Under the pieces are notes generated by a model, which saw nothing but the letters and a program-made list of their open reading frames with translations, was not told the origin of the DNA and did no database searches. Of a DNA stretch of 64,000 nucleotides, positions 16,840 to 25,951 are shown piece by piece. Each line of letters starts with the position of its first letter. Position 1 is the first letter of the stretch. Position numbers and translations under genes: made by a program. Source of the stretch: Peptoniphilus sp. ING2-D1G (GTDB lineage Bacteria; Bacillota; Clostridia; Tissierellales; Peptoniphilaceae); contig LM997412.1 in the NCBI GenBank assembly GCA_000952975.1, positions 1,364,001 through 1,428,000 on the forward strand, read 5' to 3'.

Positions 16840-17681
16840 TTTCTATTCACATCTCTATGGCTTACGGATACCTTGTACCCCTTAGCTTTTAAAATATTGT
16901 AGAGCTCATTTGCAATTGCGACGGAGCGGTGAAATCCGCCCGTACATCCTATTCCTATCACCAATATGCTTTTCCCTTCCTTTACGTAGTTAGGTATTAA
17001 AAATTCCAACATATCTGTGGCTTTGCTCAAGAATTTTTGAGTTACTTCTTTATTTAACACATAATCTCTCGTTTTTTCGTTTTCTCCGTTTAAATGCTTC
17101 AACTCTTCAATGTAGTATGGATTCGGCAAAAATCTCACATCAAAAACCATGTCCGCATCTAAAAGTATCCCGTTTTTAAATCCGAAGGAACAAAGAGATA
17201 CCTTCATCACTCCGTCATTTTCCATTCCCAATATCTCTATGAGTTTTTCTCTAAGCTGCTTGTCTTCTAAATCTGATGTATCTATTATATAGTCCGCCCT
17301 GTCCTTTATGTTTTTAAGGAGTTCTTTTTCCTTTTGATAACCGCTTACTATGGATTTACTCAAGGGGTGAGGACGCCTAAGTTCCTTGTATCTGTTTATG
17401 ATCACATCTTCATCGGCATCTAAAAACAATATCTTGTAACTGAAGTTGAGTTTTTTCATTTCTTTAAGAGATTCCGAAAAATCTTGAAAAAACATCCCGC
17501 TTCTCACATCGATGACAGCACAGACTTTATCAACATAGTTTGAAGCTAAAGCTATTTCCGCAAACTTGGGAAGTAGTTGAGGAGGCAAGTTGTCCATGGC
17601 AAAATAACCCAAATCCTCCAGCTGATTGAGAGCTTTGGACTTACCTGCTCCACTCATGCCCGTTATTACAAGAATTTCCAT
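16836..17681 (-). CDS. rapZ: RapZ/YvcJ-family nucleotide-binding protein
   Basis: The 281-residue P-loop protein has Walker A GMSGAGKS at residues 8-15, a Walker B-like FLDADED near 80, and the C-terminal domain with GCTGGFHRSVAIANEL and SHRDVNR. In enteric bacteria RapZ guides RNase E to the GlmZ small RNA. In Firmicutes the homologue YvcJ hydrolyses GTP and affects competence. The ATG at 17681, preceded by GGAGG, is chosen over an earlier in-frame start inside murB. It is followed by yvcK with a four-base overlap. Confidence 0.93.
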   Translation of the reverse strand: MEILVITGMSGAGKSKALNQLEDLGYFAMDNLPPQLLPKFAEIALASNYVDKVCAVIDVRSGMFFQDFSESLKEMKKLNFSYKILFLDADEDVIINRYKELRRPHPLSKSIVSGYQKEKELLKNIKDRADYIIDTSDLEDKQLREKLIEILGMENDGVMKVSLCSFGFKNGILLDADMVFDVRFLPNPYYIEELKHLNGENEKTRDYVLNKEVTQKFLSKATDMLEFLIPNYVKEGKSILVIGIGCTGGFHRSVAIANELYNILKAKGYKVSVSHRDVNRN

Positions 17682-17682
17682 T

Positions 17683-18570
17683 TTATCCTCCAATAAATTT
17701 AACTTCACAGATTAAGTTTACCTTGTATTTATCGTACACTACTTTTTGAATCATCTCAATGAGTTCCTTGACATCTTTGGAAGTTGCTTTGTCCGTATTT
17801 ACTACAAAACCGCAGTGTTTGTCACTGACCATCGCTCCCCCATGCCTTAATCCTCTAAGACCGCAATCATCTATCAGTTTGCCTGCAAAATAGCCCTCAG
17901 GTCTTCTGAAGGTGGAGCCGGCGGAGGGAAATTCCAAAGGTTGTTTTGAACATCTTCTTTGCCAAAAATCGTCCATTTTATCCTTGATCTCTTTCTTTGA
18001 CTTATTTCTGTTAAGAGAAAAGGTGGCCGACAATACGACATATCCTCTTTCTTGAGCGATGCTGTTTCTATAGGAAAAGCTCATTTCTTCCTTTGTGAGT
18101 TTTAAAATATTTAAATCATCATCTAAAATTCTCACGCTTTTTACGACATCCTTCATTTCTCCTTCGTAAGCCCCTGCATTCATTATCACACCACCACCCA
18201 GGGAACCGGGGATTCCGTGTGCAAATTCAAGACCTGAAAGAGAATTTTCCAAGGCGAAATTTGAGAGTTCCCTCAAGCTGATTCCCGCCCCGGCAGTTAT
18301 TTCATCGCCCTGTATCTCTACATCGTTCAAAGTCGATTTTAAAATTATGACAAGTCCTCCATAACCTGCATCATCAACCAATACATTGCTTCCGTTGCCC
18401 ATGATGAAATATTTAATATTTTGCTCTCTCGCCTCTTTTAATGCTCCTACAAAGGATTTTTCGTCCTTTGGGATAAGAACATATCTTGCATTACCACCTA
18501 TTTTAAAGGTGGTATGTTTATTTAAAGGTTCATCATTTAAAAATTTACCATAATTGCTAAAATCTATCAT
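17683..18570 (-). CDS. murB: UDP-N-acetylenolpyruvoylglucosamine reductase
   Basis: MurB reduces UDP-GlcNAc-enolpyruvate to UDP-MurNAc, the second committed step of peptidoglycan synthesis, using FAD and NADPH. The 295-residue protein is of the shorter type IIb found in Gram-positives. It has NKHTTFKIGG near the N-terminus, the FAD-binding GNGSNVLVDD and HGIPGSLGGGVIMNAGAYEGEM, SYRNS and a C-terminal PSAGSTFRRPEGYFAGKLID with the catalytic Ser. The ATG at 18570 has GAGGTG before it. A longer open frame upstream lacks a ribosome-binding site. It starts the murB-rapZ-yvcK-fni operon. Confidence 0.95.
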   Translation of the reverse strand: MIDFSNYGKFLNDEPLNKHTTFKIGGNARYVLIPKDEKSFVGALKEAREQNIKYFIMGNGSNVLVDDAGYGGLVIILKSTLNDVEIQGDEITAGAGISLRELSNFALENSLSGLEFAHGIPGSLGGGVIMNAGAYEGEMKDVVKSVRILDDDLNILKLTKEEMSFSYRNSIAQERGYVVLSATFSLNRNKSKKEIKDKMDDFWQRRCSKQPLEFPSAGSTFRRPEGYFAGKLIDDCGLRGLRHGGAMVSDKHCGFVVNTDKATSKDVKELIEMIQKVVYDKYKVNLICEVKFIGG

Positions 18571-18644
18571 TTTACACCTCAAGTACATTATACTATAAAT
18601 TTCAAGTTTTTTAACTCCTCCATATATGATTAATTTCCTTTGCA

Positions 18645-18653
18645 TGATATAAT
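18645..18653 (+). promoter_or_regulatory. Extended -10 promoter placed for leaderless transcription
   Basis: TGATATAAT ends only six bases before the ATG at 18660, so the transcript should begin at or next to the start codon. No Shine-Dalgarno sequence precedes that ATG. Confidence 0.55.
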
Positions 18654-18659
18654 TTAATC

Positions 18660-19391
18660 ATGAAAAAGTTAATATTGCCCTTTGTTTTATTGATGACTTT
18701 TACATATTGGATATTTTCCCAAAGATCTGTTTATGAATTTAAAGATTATACAATAAAAACAGACATTACAGGCTCAGAAATTTCAAAAAATAAAAAAGTT
18801 TTACACAGAGATAAGCCCATCCTCGATTTTGACATAGCCGATATTGACGGTGACGGAATCTATGAGATGGCTCTAATAAACAAAAAACTTTTAGGAAAGG
18901 GAGGTGTGGTCAAAATCCTAAGTCTGAAAAATGAGCCTGAAGTCCTTTACGAAGAAGATCTATCTGAGATAAAACCCTTTAAAATAGAGTTGGGAGATTT
19001 CACAGGAGACGGAATTTCTGAAATAGCCATTGGAATAGTTAAAAAAACTCCACATCATAAAATCATGGAAAAAAGATGTTTTACATACAATCTCGACTTC
19101 AAAGAAAAAAGACTCATAGCAAAATTTAGAATATCCAAATTTGCTCGTCCCTATGATGATTTTAAATTATTTGACATAGACGAAGACGGCATCTGTGAAA
19201 TAATAACCATAGAAAGAAATGAAGATAAATCCAAAAGAATAGCTTCTTATACTTGGAACGGTTTCGGATTTAATCTTGTTTACAAAAGTGACAATTACAA
19301 AAATTTAAAACTTTTTGACAAAGATGGCGAACTTAAAGTAGATGGTAGAAAGGTTTGTTTAGAAGAGAATAATATAAAAGTAGGTGAATGA
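18660..19391 (+). CDS. Membrane-anchored or exported protein with VCBS/FG-GAP-like repeats
   Basis: The 243-residue product starts with a hydrophobic segment (KKLILPFVLLMTFTYWIF) that is a signal anchor or signal peptide. The outer part has at least three Asp-rich repeats, DIADIDGDGIYEMALI, ELGDFTGDGISEIAIG and LFDIDEDGICEIITI. They match the calcium-binding loops of VCBS/FG-GAP beta-propeller blades. Three or four blades are too few for a full propeller on their own. It is followed one base later by a DUF3160 lipoprotein, so the two are probably made together and meet at the cell surface. The exact function is unknown. Confidence 0.75.
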   Translation: MKKLILPFVLLMTFTYWIFSQRSVYEFKDYTIKTDITGSEISKNKKVLHRDKPILDFDIADIDGDGIYEMALINKKLLGKGGVVKILSLKNEPEVLYEEDLSEIKPFKIELGDFTGDGISEIAIGIVKKTPHHKIMEKRCFTYNLDFKEKRLIAKFRISKFARPYDDFKLFDIDEDGICEIITIERNEDKSKRIASYTWNGFGFNLVYKSDNYKNLKLFDKDGELKVDGRKVCLEENNIKVGE

Positions 19392-19392
19392 T

Positions 19393-21603
19393 TTGAAAAA
19401 AATATTGATGTACATATGTATTTTTGCCCTTGTCCTATCTGCAAGCGCATGCAAAAAAGAAGAAATTACAAATACAAAACCAACTCAAAAGGAGCAATCT
19501 GAAGTCGCTGAAACTGAAACTTTAATCATAAAAGATGCAGATTTGAAATTTTTAGATGAATTTGATTACACGGTGGATGTTCCCTTTAACGAAGTTGAAT
19601 TTTCGCCAAAGGTTCCCGGCTATAATGTGGCTGCAGATTTGTCCAATGTGGTAAATCTCGAAAGCTTCAGAGAATTCTCTCAAAGTCAAAAGGATAAACT
19701 GGTGGAGTCCGGGTTTTTTATCGCTCCTGTTTCATTGGATACAACAGGCGGCATAGTTGGAAATAATTTAAGTGAGCAAATGTTTTACATCTATGAAGAC
19801 AACGAATACAAAATCCTGCCCTCTTTTATAACTACTGATTCGGTACTGCACATGTATCACATTTTCTATGACAACTTTCTTAAAAACTTAGAAGAAAACA
19901 CGCTCTTTGATAAGCTCATAGAGTTGAATGACCACATGCTTACAGCCTCCATCACAACTTACGAAAATCTTGCGAATGAAGAAGTCAAGAATTTGGCTCT
20001 TAAAAACACTGCCTTCTTCGGCACGGCTCAACTTCTATTAGGCGAAAAACTCCCCGAAAACATGCCCGAAGAAGCGAATATACTCGCTCATGGAGAATTG
20101 AAAAAAATAAATTCCCAATCGGGAAGTCAATCGGAAATACTTGAAATAAAACTGGATTATTCTCAATTTAAGCCCAGAGGACACTATACAAAATCCGAAA
20201 CTCTACAAAAATATTTCAAAACGGTGATGTATTTCGGGCAATGTGGCTTCTTTGCACAAGAGGATGGAAAAAGACGCGAAGATTTAACGGCTATGGCGAT
20301 GCTTATATCCCACGATATTTTTGCAAATCAAGACTCTTTTAAATTATACAGCGATATTTACGACCCTATGAACTTCTTGGTGGACGGTGCCGATGATTTG
20401 GGCCCTAAAGAGTATGCAAAACTACTTTACGGAATTTACGGTAAAGCGCCCGATTTAAACGATCTCATGACACAAATGGACTCCGTATATGCAAATCTTG
20501 AAAATTTCGATCTTCCGCAAATCGGAGGATTCTTGGGCAGATCCTTCAGGTTCATGCCTCAACGAGCGGTTTTGGATTCTGTTTGGATGCAGAATTTAGT
20601 AGATGTGAACATTCCGTCAGAAAGACCTGTATTTAAGGGCTTGGATGTAATGGCTGTAATGGGAAATGATACGGCAAAAAAACTTGAACTCGCCGATGGC
20701 TACAATAAGTTTTGGGATAAATATCCCGATAAATTAAGGGAAACTACAGAAAAAGTAAGCCTTATGTCCGACAGAGATTGGATGAAAAATCTCTACAGAG
20801 GTTGGCTGTGGACCCTTTCAGAATTAAAGGGAGACTACGATGAAGGTTATCCTGATTTTATGAAAAACGACGACTGGAACAAAAAAGAACTAAATACCGC
20901 TCTTGGTTCCTATGCAGAACTTAAACACGACACCGTTCTCTACGGCAAGGAAGTAATTGCGGAAATGGGCGGAGGAGGATATGAAGAACTTCCTAAATCC
21001 TATGTGGAACCCAATGTGAAATTATACGAAAAACTTTCATGGCTAATTGAATTTACAACGGAAAACTTAAAACTGAAAAATCTGCTTACCGATATAGATA
21101 TAGAAAATTTAGAATACTTCAAAAATTTATGTGATTTGTTAAAAAATGTGAGCATAAAGGAACTGAATAACGAAATGCTAACCGAAGAAGAATATTTGGA
21201 ACTGTACTATATCGGAGGAGCAATGGAGGCGATTTCTCTGCGTTTTGTAAACGACTATTCCACATACTGGTCTTTAATAGATGAAAATGACAGAAACATG
21301 ACCATAGTTTCAGATTTAATGAAGGTCGTCGCAAATACAGCGGATGTTCCTGAAGGAGAATATCTGCATGCTGCCGTTGGCCCCGCCTATGAAATATATG
21401 TCATCTATCCCGTAGGTGATGAACTTCACATGGGACGTGGCGGTGTGTTTTCCTACAGAGAGTTTTTAAATGAAACAAGACTTAACAACGAAGAATACAG
21501 GGAAATAATAAAAGACGATTTGGAATATGGAACTCCTGATTGGTTTACGGATATGGTTCAAGAGCCCAAGATAGAAATCCCCGATCCCTACTATTCTTAT
21601 TGA
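19393..21603 (+). CDS. DUF3160-family lipoprotein
   Basis: The 736-residue surface protein begins with a lipoprotein signal (basic start, hydrophobic core YICIFALVLSAS, then Ala-Cys with the Cys near residue 20). A flexible Thr/Glu-rich linker and a large domain with LPSFITTDSVLHMYHIFYDN follow, the hallmark of DUF3160 proteins, whose function is not established. I prefer the TTG at 19393, with AGGTGA five bases upstream, over a GTG at 19384 that lacks a ribosome-binding site. It follows the VCBS-repeat gene by one base. Confidence 0.82.
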   Translation: MKKILMYICIFALVLSASACKKEEITNTKPTQKEQSEVAETETLIIKDADLKFLDEFDYTVDVPFNEVEFSPKVPGYNVAADLSNVVNLESFREFSQSQKDKLVESGFFIAPVSLDTTGGIVGNNLSEQMFYIYEDNEYKILPSFITTDSVLHMYHIFYDNFLKNLEENTLFDKLIELNDHMLTASITTYENLANEEVKNLALKNTAFFGTAQLLLGEKLPENMPEEANILAHGELKKINSQSGSQSEILEIKLDYSQFKPRGHYTKSETLQKYFKTVMYFGQCGFFAQEDGKRREDLTAMAMLISHDIFANQDSFKLYSDIYDPMNFLVDGADDLGPKEYAKLLYGIYGKAPDLNDLMTQMDSVYANLENFDLPQIGGFLGRSFRFMPQRAVLDSVWMQNLVDVNIPSERPVFKGLDVMAVMGNDTAKKLELADGYNKFWDKYPDKLRETTEKVSLMSDRDWMKNLYRGWLWTLSELKGDYDEGYPDFMKNDDWNKKELNTALGSYAELKHDTVLYGKEVIAEMGGGGYEELPKSYVEPNVKLYEKLSWLIEFTTENLKLKNLLTDIDIENLEYFKNLCDLLKNVSIKELNNEMLTEEEYLELYYIGGAMEAISLRFVNDYSTYWSLIDENDRNMTIVSDLMKVVANTADVPEGEYLHAAVGPAYEIYVIYPVGDELHMGRGGVFSYREFLNETRLNNEEYREIIKDDLEYGTPDWFTDMVQEPKIEIPDPYYSY

Positions 21604-21692
21604 TGCAACTTATCTGCAACCTAAACTCTACAAATAGTTGGTGGACTTCATTTCTTGTATTCATATAATAAAACTTGAAAGGAAGTGTTATT

Positions 21693-22061
21693 GTGAAAAT
21701 TACCTTTATATTTTCATTACTAAACATAATTATCTATATAACATTAGCGATACTTTTTGTGGTTTTAATTGTGAATATAATAAAGGCGCTGAAAAAGTAC
21801 ATCAACTCGCAGGAAGTTAGAAAAGAAAAAGATGTCGCCAAAAAATCTCTCGGAGAAATTCTAAAAAAATACAGAATGGAAAATAAAATGACACAGGAAT
21901 TTGTCGCAGAGGCCTTGGGAGTATCCAGACAAGCTGTAAGCAAGTGGGAAAACGGCACAAGCGATCCCAGTACATCGAACCTCATATCCATAGCAAAACT
22001 CTTTAAAATTTCACCGGAAGAGCTGCTAACTCAAGTGAAGTCTAACATCAGTACAGAATAA
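21693..22061 (+). CDS. XRE-family transcriptional regulator with N-terminal membrane helix
   Basis: The 122-residue protein has one long hydrophobic helix at its N-terminus (about residues 3-33) followed by a linker. The C-terminal HTH_3 domain (about 58-112) contains LKKYRMENKMTQEFVAEAL and VSRQAVSKWENGTSDPS. It should therefore be a DNA-binding protein tethered to the membrane. Most such proteins carry the HTH first and the helices last, so this order is reversed. The GTG at 21693 has GGAAG upstream; a TTG at 21675 lies before that site and is less likely. A strong terminator follows, so it is a single-gene unit. Confidence 0.8.
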   Translation: MKITFIFSLLNIIIYITLAILFVVLIVNIIKALKKYINSQEVRKEKDVAKKSLGEILKKYRMENKMTQEFVAEALGVSRQAVSKWENGTSDPSTSNLISIAKLFKISPEELLTQVKSNISTE

Positions 22062-22067
22062 TGATCT

Positions 22068-22107
22068 AAAATTTTCTCCATGGATAGCTGTGGAGAAAAT
22101 TTTTTTA
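22068..22107 (+). terminator. Terminator after the XRE regulator
   Basis: The ten-base stem ATTTTCTCCA / TGGAGAAAAT is followed by a T run. Confidence 0.85.
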
Positions 22108-22127
22108 AGAAGAATAAGGAGGATAAA

Positions 22128-22631
22128 ATGCCCTTTAAAATTATAAAAGATGATATAACCAAATTAAAAGTGGACGCCATAGTCAATGCAGCCAACGAAT
22201 CCTTACTCGGAGGCGGAGGAGTGGATGGTGCCATCCACAGAGCGGCAGGTCCCCAATTGCTTAAAGAATGCAAAACACTTAATGGTTGTAAAACCGGACA
22301 GGCAAAAATCACAAAGGGTTACAACCTGCCCGCAAAATACGTAATCCACACGGTAGGTCCCGTTTACAAAGACGGAAGATGCGGCGAAAAAGAACTTTTA
22401 ATTTCAGCATACAAAAGCTCCTTGACCCTTGCCGCAGAATACGATTTAAAATCCGTCGCCTTTCCACTGATCTCATCGGGAGTTTACGGTTATCCCAAAA
22501 AAGAAGCCCTCGATGTAGCCATATCAACTATAAAATCCTTTTTGGAGGAAAATGATATGGAAGTGATGTTGGTGATTTTTGATGATAGCATTGTACCAAT
22601 AGTCGAAGAAATTTACGGCAAAATAAACTGA
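22128..22631 (+). CDS. Macro-domain protein (ADP-ribose hydrolase type)
   Basis: The 167-residue protein is a single macro domain with [24 protein letters not shown] (about 20-43), [17 protein letters not shown] and [18 protein letters not shown]. Proteins of this MacroD/YmdB type remove acetyl from O-acetyl-ADP-ribose or ADP-ribose from acidic side chains. The ATG at 22128 has a perfect AAGGAGG before it. It is separated from the regulator by a terminator, though no clear promoter of its own is visible in the short gap. Confidence 0.92.
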   Translation: MPFKIIKDDITKLKVDAIVNAANESLLGGGGVDGAIHRAAGPQLLKECKTLNGCKTGQAKITKGYNLPAKYVIHTVGPVYKDGRCGEKELLISAYKSSLTLAAEYDLKSVAFPLISSGVYGYPKKEALDVAISTIKSFLEENDMEVMLVIFDDSIVPIVEEIYGKIN

Positions 22632-22720
22632 CCACCATTTAATGTTCCAAGAAAGTTTTCTTTTATGTCTTTATCGTAGAAATTCTCATTCTTGGATATA
22701 GAGTATTTTATACATCTCAT

Positions 22721-22763
22721 AAAAAACCCTCCTTGCTGTTTTTACAGTAAAGAGGGTTTTTTG
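22721..22763 (-). terminator. Bidirectional terminator downstream of etfA
   Basis: The minus strand has AAAACCCTC ... GAGGGTTTTTT with an inner ACTGT/ACAG pair. A T6 run follows on the minus strand, and the symmetric run could also serve the plus strand after the macro-domain gene. Confidence 0.85.
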
Positions 22764-22823
22764 AATTTATTTTTCTTCAACCGAGCTTTTTATATAAATT
22801 ACTTTTAGTTTTCTGTTGATATT

Positions 22824-23816
22824 TTATTTTCTGCTTTCAAATAATTTATTTAATTCTTCAATCAGTACGGGTATTACTTTGTAGAGATCTCCTACTATTG
22901 CAACATCGGCAACATTGATCATGGGAGCTTCTTCATCTTTGTTTATAGCTACAATTACATCTGAGGTCTTCATTCCCGCCATGTGTTGAAGAGCGCCTGA
23001 TATACCGCATGCAAAGTATACTTTAGGACTTACTGTTTTACCGGTTTGTCCTACTTGATGTTCATAGGGTATCCATCCCGCATCTACTGCAGCTCTTGAT
23101 GAACCCACTGCCGCTCCGAGGACACCGGCTAATTCTCTTATCAATTCAAATCCGCTCGGATCTCCAAGTCCTCTACCGCCTGAAACTATTATATCTGCAT
23201 CTGCCAAGCTGATTTCTCCGCTTGCTTTTTCAATGAGTTCTTTAACTTGTGTACGGATATCAGATTCCGGAAATTCCACTTCAACTTTGATTACTTCGCC
23301 TTCCTTAGGAGTTTCCACTCTTTGCATTGAGTTGGGTCTTATAGTTGCCATTTGAGGTCTTTTAGTAGGAATTTCAAGATCTATCATTACGTTTCCTCCG
23401 TAGATAGGTCTTGAGCATACCAACTTACCATCTTCAAGTCTGACTCCTGTAGTGTCTGATGAAAGTCCTGTTCCAAGTTTTGCAGCTACTCTTGCAGCTA
23501 AGTCTTTTCCGTCTTGAGTTGCAGGTAACAACAATATTTCAGGTTCTTGTTCCTTAACTACTGCTTCTAATGCTATTGCATAGGGCTCACTTCTATATCC
23601 CTTAAGCGCTTCATTTTCAACGACGAAGACTTTATCGGCTCCGTATTTAAAAGCCTCTTTTGCACTTTCTTCTACTGCACTTCCCAATAAAACTGCTCCC
23701 AGTTCTACTGATAATTCATCCGCCAGCTTTCTTCCTCCACTTAGTACTTCGAAGGAGGCCCCGCTGATTGCGCCGTTGTTTTGTTCCAAATAAACCAACA
23801 CTTTTGTATTTGACAT
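22824..23816 (-). CDS. etfA: Electron transfer flavoprotein, alpha subunit
   Basis: EtfA binds FAD and, with EtfB, shuttles electrons between acyl-CoA dehydrogenases and other carriers. In anaerobes the complex with butyryl-CoA dehydrogenase can bifurcate electrons to ferredoxin. The 330-residue protein has an N-terminal Rossmann half and the C-terminal FAD domain with VSGGRGLGDPSGFELI, VGSSRAAVDAGW, EHQVGQTGKTVSPKVYFACGISG and VAINKDEEAPM. It lies 17 bases after etfB and closes the bcd-to-etfA operon. Confidence 0.96.
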   Translation of the reverse strand: MSNTKVLVYLEQNNGAISGASFEVLSGGRKLADELSVELGAVLLGSAVEESAKEAFKYGADKVFVVENEALKGYRSEPYAIALEAVVKEQEPEILLLPATQDGKDLAARVAAKLGTGLSSDTTGVRLEDGKLVCSRPIYGGNVMIDLEIPTKRPQMATIRPNSMQRVETPKEGEVIKVEVEFPESDIRTQVKELIEKASGEISLADADIIVSGGRGLGDPSGFELIRELAGVLGAAVGSSRAAVDAGWIPYEHQVGQTGKTVSPKVYFACGISGALQHMAGMKTSDVIVAINKDEEAPMINVADVAIVGDLYKVIPVLIEELNKLFESRK

Positions 23817-23833
23817 CTCAACATTCCTCCTTT

Positions 23834-24610
23834 TTATATAGCTTTGATTTCAACTAATTTTTTAACTGCAAGTACTGCTGTTTCTTCAGGTTCGCCCTTG
23901 AAGATTTCTCCGCCCTTTCTTGGTGCCGGAGTGTACATCTTTTTAACAAATGTCGGTTGTTCTTCAAGTTCTGCTCCTATTTGTGCTAAATCAAGTACCG
24001 GGATTTCCATTTTATTAGCTTTTCTGGTACGTTTAAGGGTAGGATATCTCGGTTCATTAAGTGATTTTTCACAAGTTAATACTGCAGGAAGTTTTGCTTC
24101 TATGACTTCTTCTCCAAAGGTTGCAACTCTCTTACATACTATGCTGTCTTCAGTTACTTCTCTGATTTCTTCTATAAATGTCACTTGAGCTATGTCAAGT
24201 TGTTCTGCAAGTTGTGCCCCAACTTGAGCATCATCTGCATCAATTGCTTGTTTACCTGTGAGAATTAAATCAAATTCTCCTATGCTCTTTATAGCCTTTG
24301 CAAGTAAGTATGCAGTATTGTAAGCATCGGGATCTCCCTCTATTTTTTCATCATGAACTAAATAAGCGTGTTCAGCTCCCATGGCCAAACCTATTTTCAG
24401 TGCTGATTTACTGGATTCATCTCCTACGGTTATAACGCTTACTTCTCCACCATGTTTTTCAACCAATTGAAGAGCTGCTTCAATTGCATGTTGGTCAAAG
24501 GGGCTTACCATGGTTTCTTCATTGGCATTTACAACGCATTTTTTTTCTTCATCTACTTTAGGAACAATTGCGTTGTCAAGTACTTTTTTTACACAAACCA
24601 TTATATTCAT
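23834..24610 (-). CDS. etfB: Electron transfer flavoprotein, beta subunit
   Basis: The 258-residue protein shows the EtfB fold: MNIMVCVKKV at the start, SPFDQHAIEAALQL, AMGAEHAYLV, LTGKQAIDADDAQVGAQLAEQL (the nucleotide site near 120-141) and the basic EPRYPTLKRTRKANK loop, which resembles the recognition loop that docks on acyl-CoA dehydrogenases. It forms the heterodimer with EtfA encoded next to it. A 17-base-pair stem-loop fills the gap to the acyl-CoA dehydrogenase gene upstream. Confidence 0.96.
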   Translation of the reverse strand: MNIMVCVKKVLDNAIVPKVDEEKKCVVNANEETMVSPFDQHAIEAALQLVEKHGGEVSVITVGDESSKSALKIGLAMGAEHAYLVHDEKIEGDPDAYNTAYLLAKAIKSIGEFDLILTGKQAIDADDAQVGAQLAEQLDIAQVTFIEEIREVTEDSIVCKRVATFGEEVIEAKLPAVLTCEKSLNEPRYPTLKRTRKANKMEIPVLDLAQIGAELEEQPTFVKKMYTPAPRKGGEIFKGEPEETAVLAVKKLVEIKAI

Positions 24611-24649
24611 ACTTGAATTCTCTCCTTTTATTTTTATTTTACTTAAAGA

Positions 24650-24695
24650 GTTTTAAAGCAAGACAAATATTTAGTTTATTGTCTTGCTTTAAAAC
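24650..24695 (-). other. Intercistronic stem-loop (17-bp perfect stem) between acyl-CoA dehydrogenase and etfB
   Basis: The arms at 24650-24666 and 24679-24695 pair perfectly around a 12-base loop. No T-run follows on the minus strand, so it looks like an mRNA-stabilising or processing element rather than a terminator. Confidence 0.75.
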
Positions 24696-24730
24696 AATAA
24701 TTATAATTTTACACCTTAAGTTCTTTTAGA

Positions 24731-25870
24731 TTAGTCTCTTAAAATTTGTCCTGAAATTACTATTCTTTGAATTTGAGAAGTTCCTTCGAACAATTCCAAT
24801 ATTCTTTGGTCTCTGTACAGTCTTTCAATTTCATAATCTTTCATGTATCCGTATCCGCCGTGAATTTGAAGAGCTGTTGTAACTATTTGATGAGCTGATT
24901 CTGCACCGAATAATTTTGCCATTGAAGCTATTTTAGAGAAGTTCTTTCCTGATTCTTTTATGTCTGCCGCATAATATGTCAACATTCTTGCTGCTTCAAG
25001 TTGAGTACCCATATCAGCTATCATCCATGCAATACCTTGGAATCTTGAAATTTGACGTCCGAATACTTCTCTTTCCTTTGAGTATTTAACAGCTAAATCG
25101 AAAGCTCTTTGAGAAAGTCCTACACACATTGCCGCAATACCTACACGACCTCTGTCTATGACATCAAGAGCAAGTCTGTAGCCCTTTCCTATTTCTCCTA
25201 CTATATTTTCCTTAGGTACTCTACAGTTATCGAAAATCATTTCCCAAGTAAGAGCTCCTCTGATACCCATCTTATCATCAGATGCGCCAGGAGTCATTCC
25301 CGGTGTTCCTTTTTCTACTACGAAACAAGTAAGTCCATCTCTGCCCTTTGAACGGTCAGTCATTGCAAATACTGTTAAGAAATCAGCTTCAGCTCCACTT
25401 GTTATAAAGTGTTTTGTACCGTTAAGTACATAATAATCTCCATCCTCTGTAGCTGTTGTACGAGTAGCCGTTGGATCTGATCCGCCTGCCGGTTCTGTCA
25501 AGCAGAAAGCTGCAAGTTTTTCTCCTTCAAGAGCGGGTCTTAGCCATTTTTCTTTTTGTTCATCTGTACCTGCAAGGTAAAGAGCGTCAAATCCTAAGTA
25601 ATGTCCTGTCATTATAGATCCTGTAGCCGCACAAGCTGCTGTTACTTCTTCCATCGCTATAGCTTCGGATATAGGGTCAGCTCCTCCGCCGCCTAATTCT
25701 TCAGGATATGCTATGCCCATTAAATCTTGTTCCATAAGTCCCTTTACGTTATCCCATGGAAATTCTTGAGTTCTATCTACTTCTTCAGCTCTTGGCGCTA
25801 AAGTTCCTTGTGCCCATTCTCTTACCATACGTCTTATTTCAATTTGATCTTCTGTGTACTTAAAATCCAT
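24731..25870 (-). CDS. Acyl-CoA dehydrogenase (second paralogue)
   Basis: The 379-residue FAD enzyme oxidises, or in anaerobes reduces, a fatty acyl-CoA at C2-C3. Family signatures are AFCLTEPAGGSDPTATRT, HFITSGAEADF, KMGIRGALTWEMIFDN, REVFGRQISRFQGI, QIHGGYGYMKDYEIERLYRDQRI and the catalytic Glu (about 362) in LFEGTSQIQR. It differs clearly from the bcd-like paralogue at 28835, for example by a GGGGADP insertion near residue 60 and CVGLSQRAFDLAVKYSKER. It sits between a class III CoA-transferase and etfBA, so its substrate may be the acid that the transferase activates. Confidence 0.93.
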   Translation of the reverse strand: MDFKYTEDQIEIRRMVREWAQGTLAPRAEEVDRTQEFPWDNVKGLMEQDLMGIAYPEELGGGGADPISEAIAMEEVTAACAATGSIMTGHYLGFDALYLAGTDEQKEKWLRPALEGEKLAAFCLTEPAGGSDPTATRTTATEDGDYYVLNGTKHFITSGAEADFLTVFAMTDRSKGRDGLTCFVVEKGTPGMTPGASDDKMGIRGALTWEMIFDNCRVPKENIVGEIGKGYRLALDVIDRGRVGIAAMCVGLSQRAFDLAVKYSKEREVFGRQISRFQGIAWMIADMGTQLEAARMLTYYAADIKESGKNFSKIASMAKLFGAESAHQIVTTALQIHGGYGYMKDYEIERLYRDQRILELFEGTSQIQRIVISGQILRD

Positions 25871-25951
25871 AATATCCTCCCTTTTACTTTGTTATATTAT
25901 TTTCTCTGTTAACTATTTTATAATAAAAATATCAGTTTTGCTAAAGGCAAA

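Noticed and set aside
22613..22720. A 35-codon minus-strand frame (MRCIKYSISKNENFY...) behind AAGGAGGG
   Set aside because: The ribosome-binding site is one arm of the etfA terminator and the frame runs into the macro-domain gene antisense; the match looks accidental, though it could be a decayed gene start.
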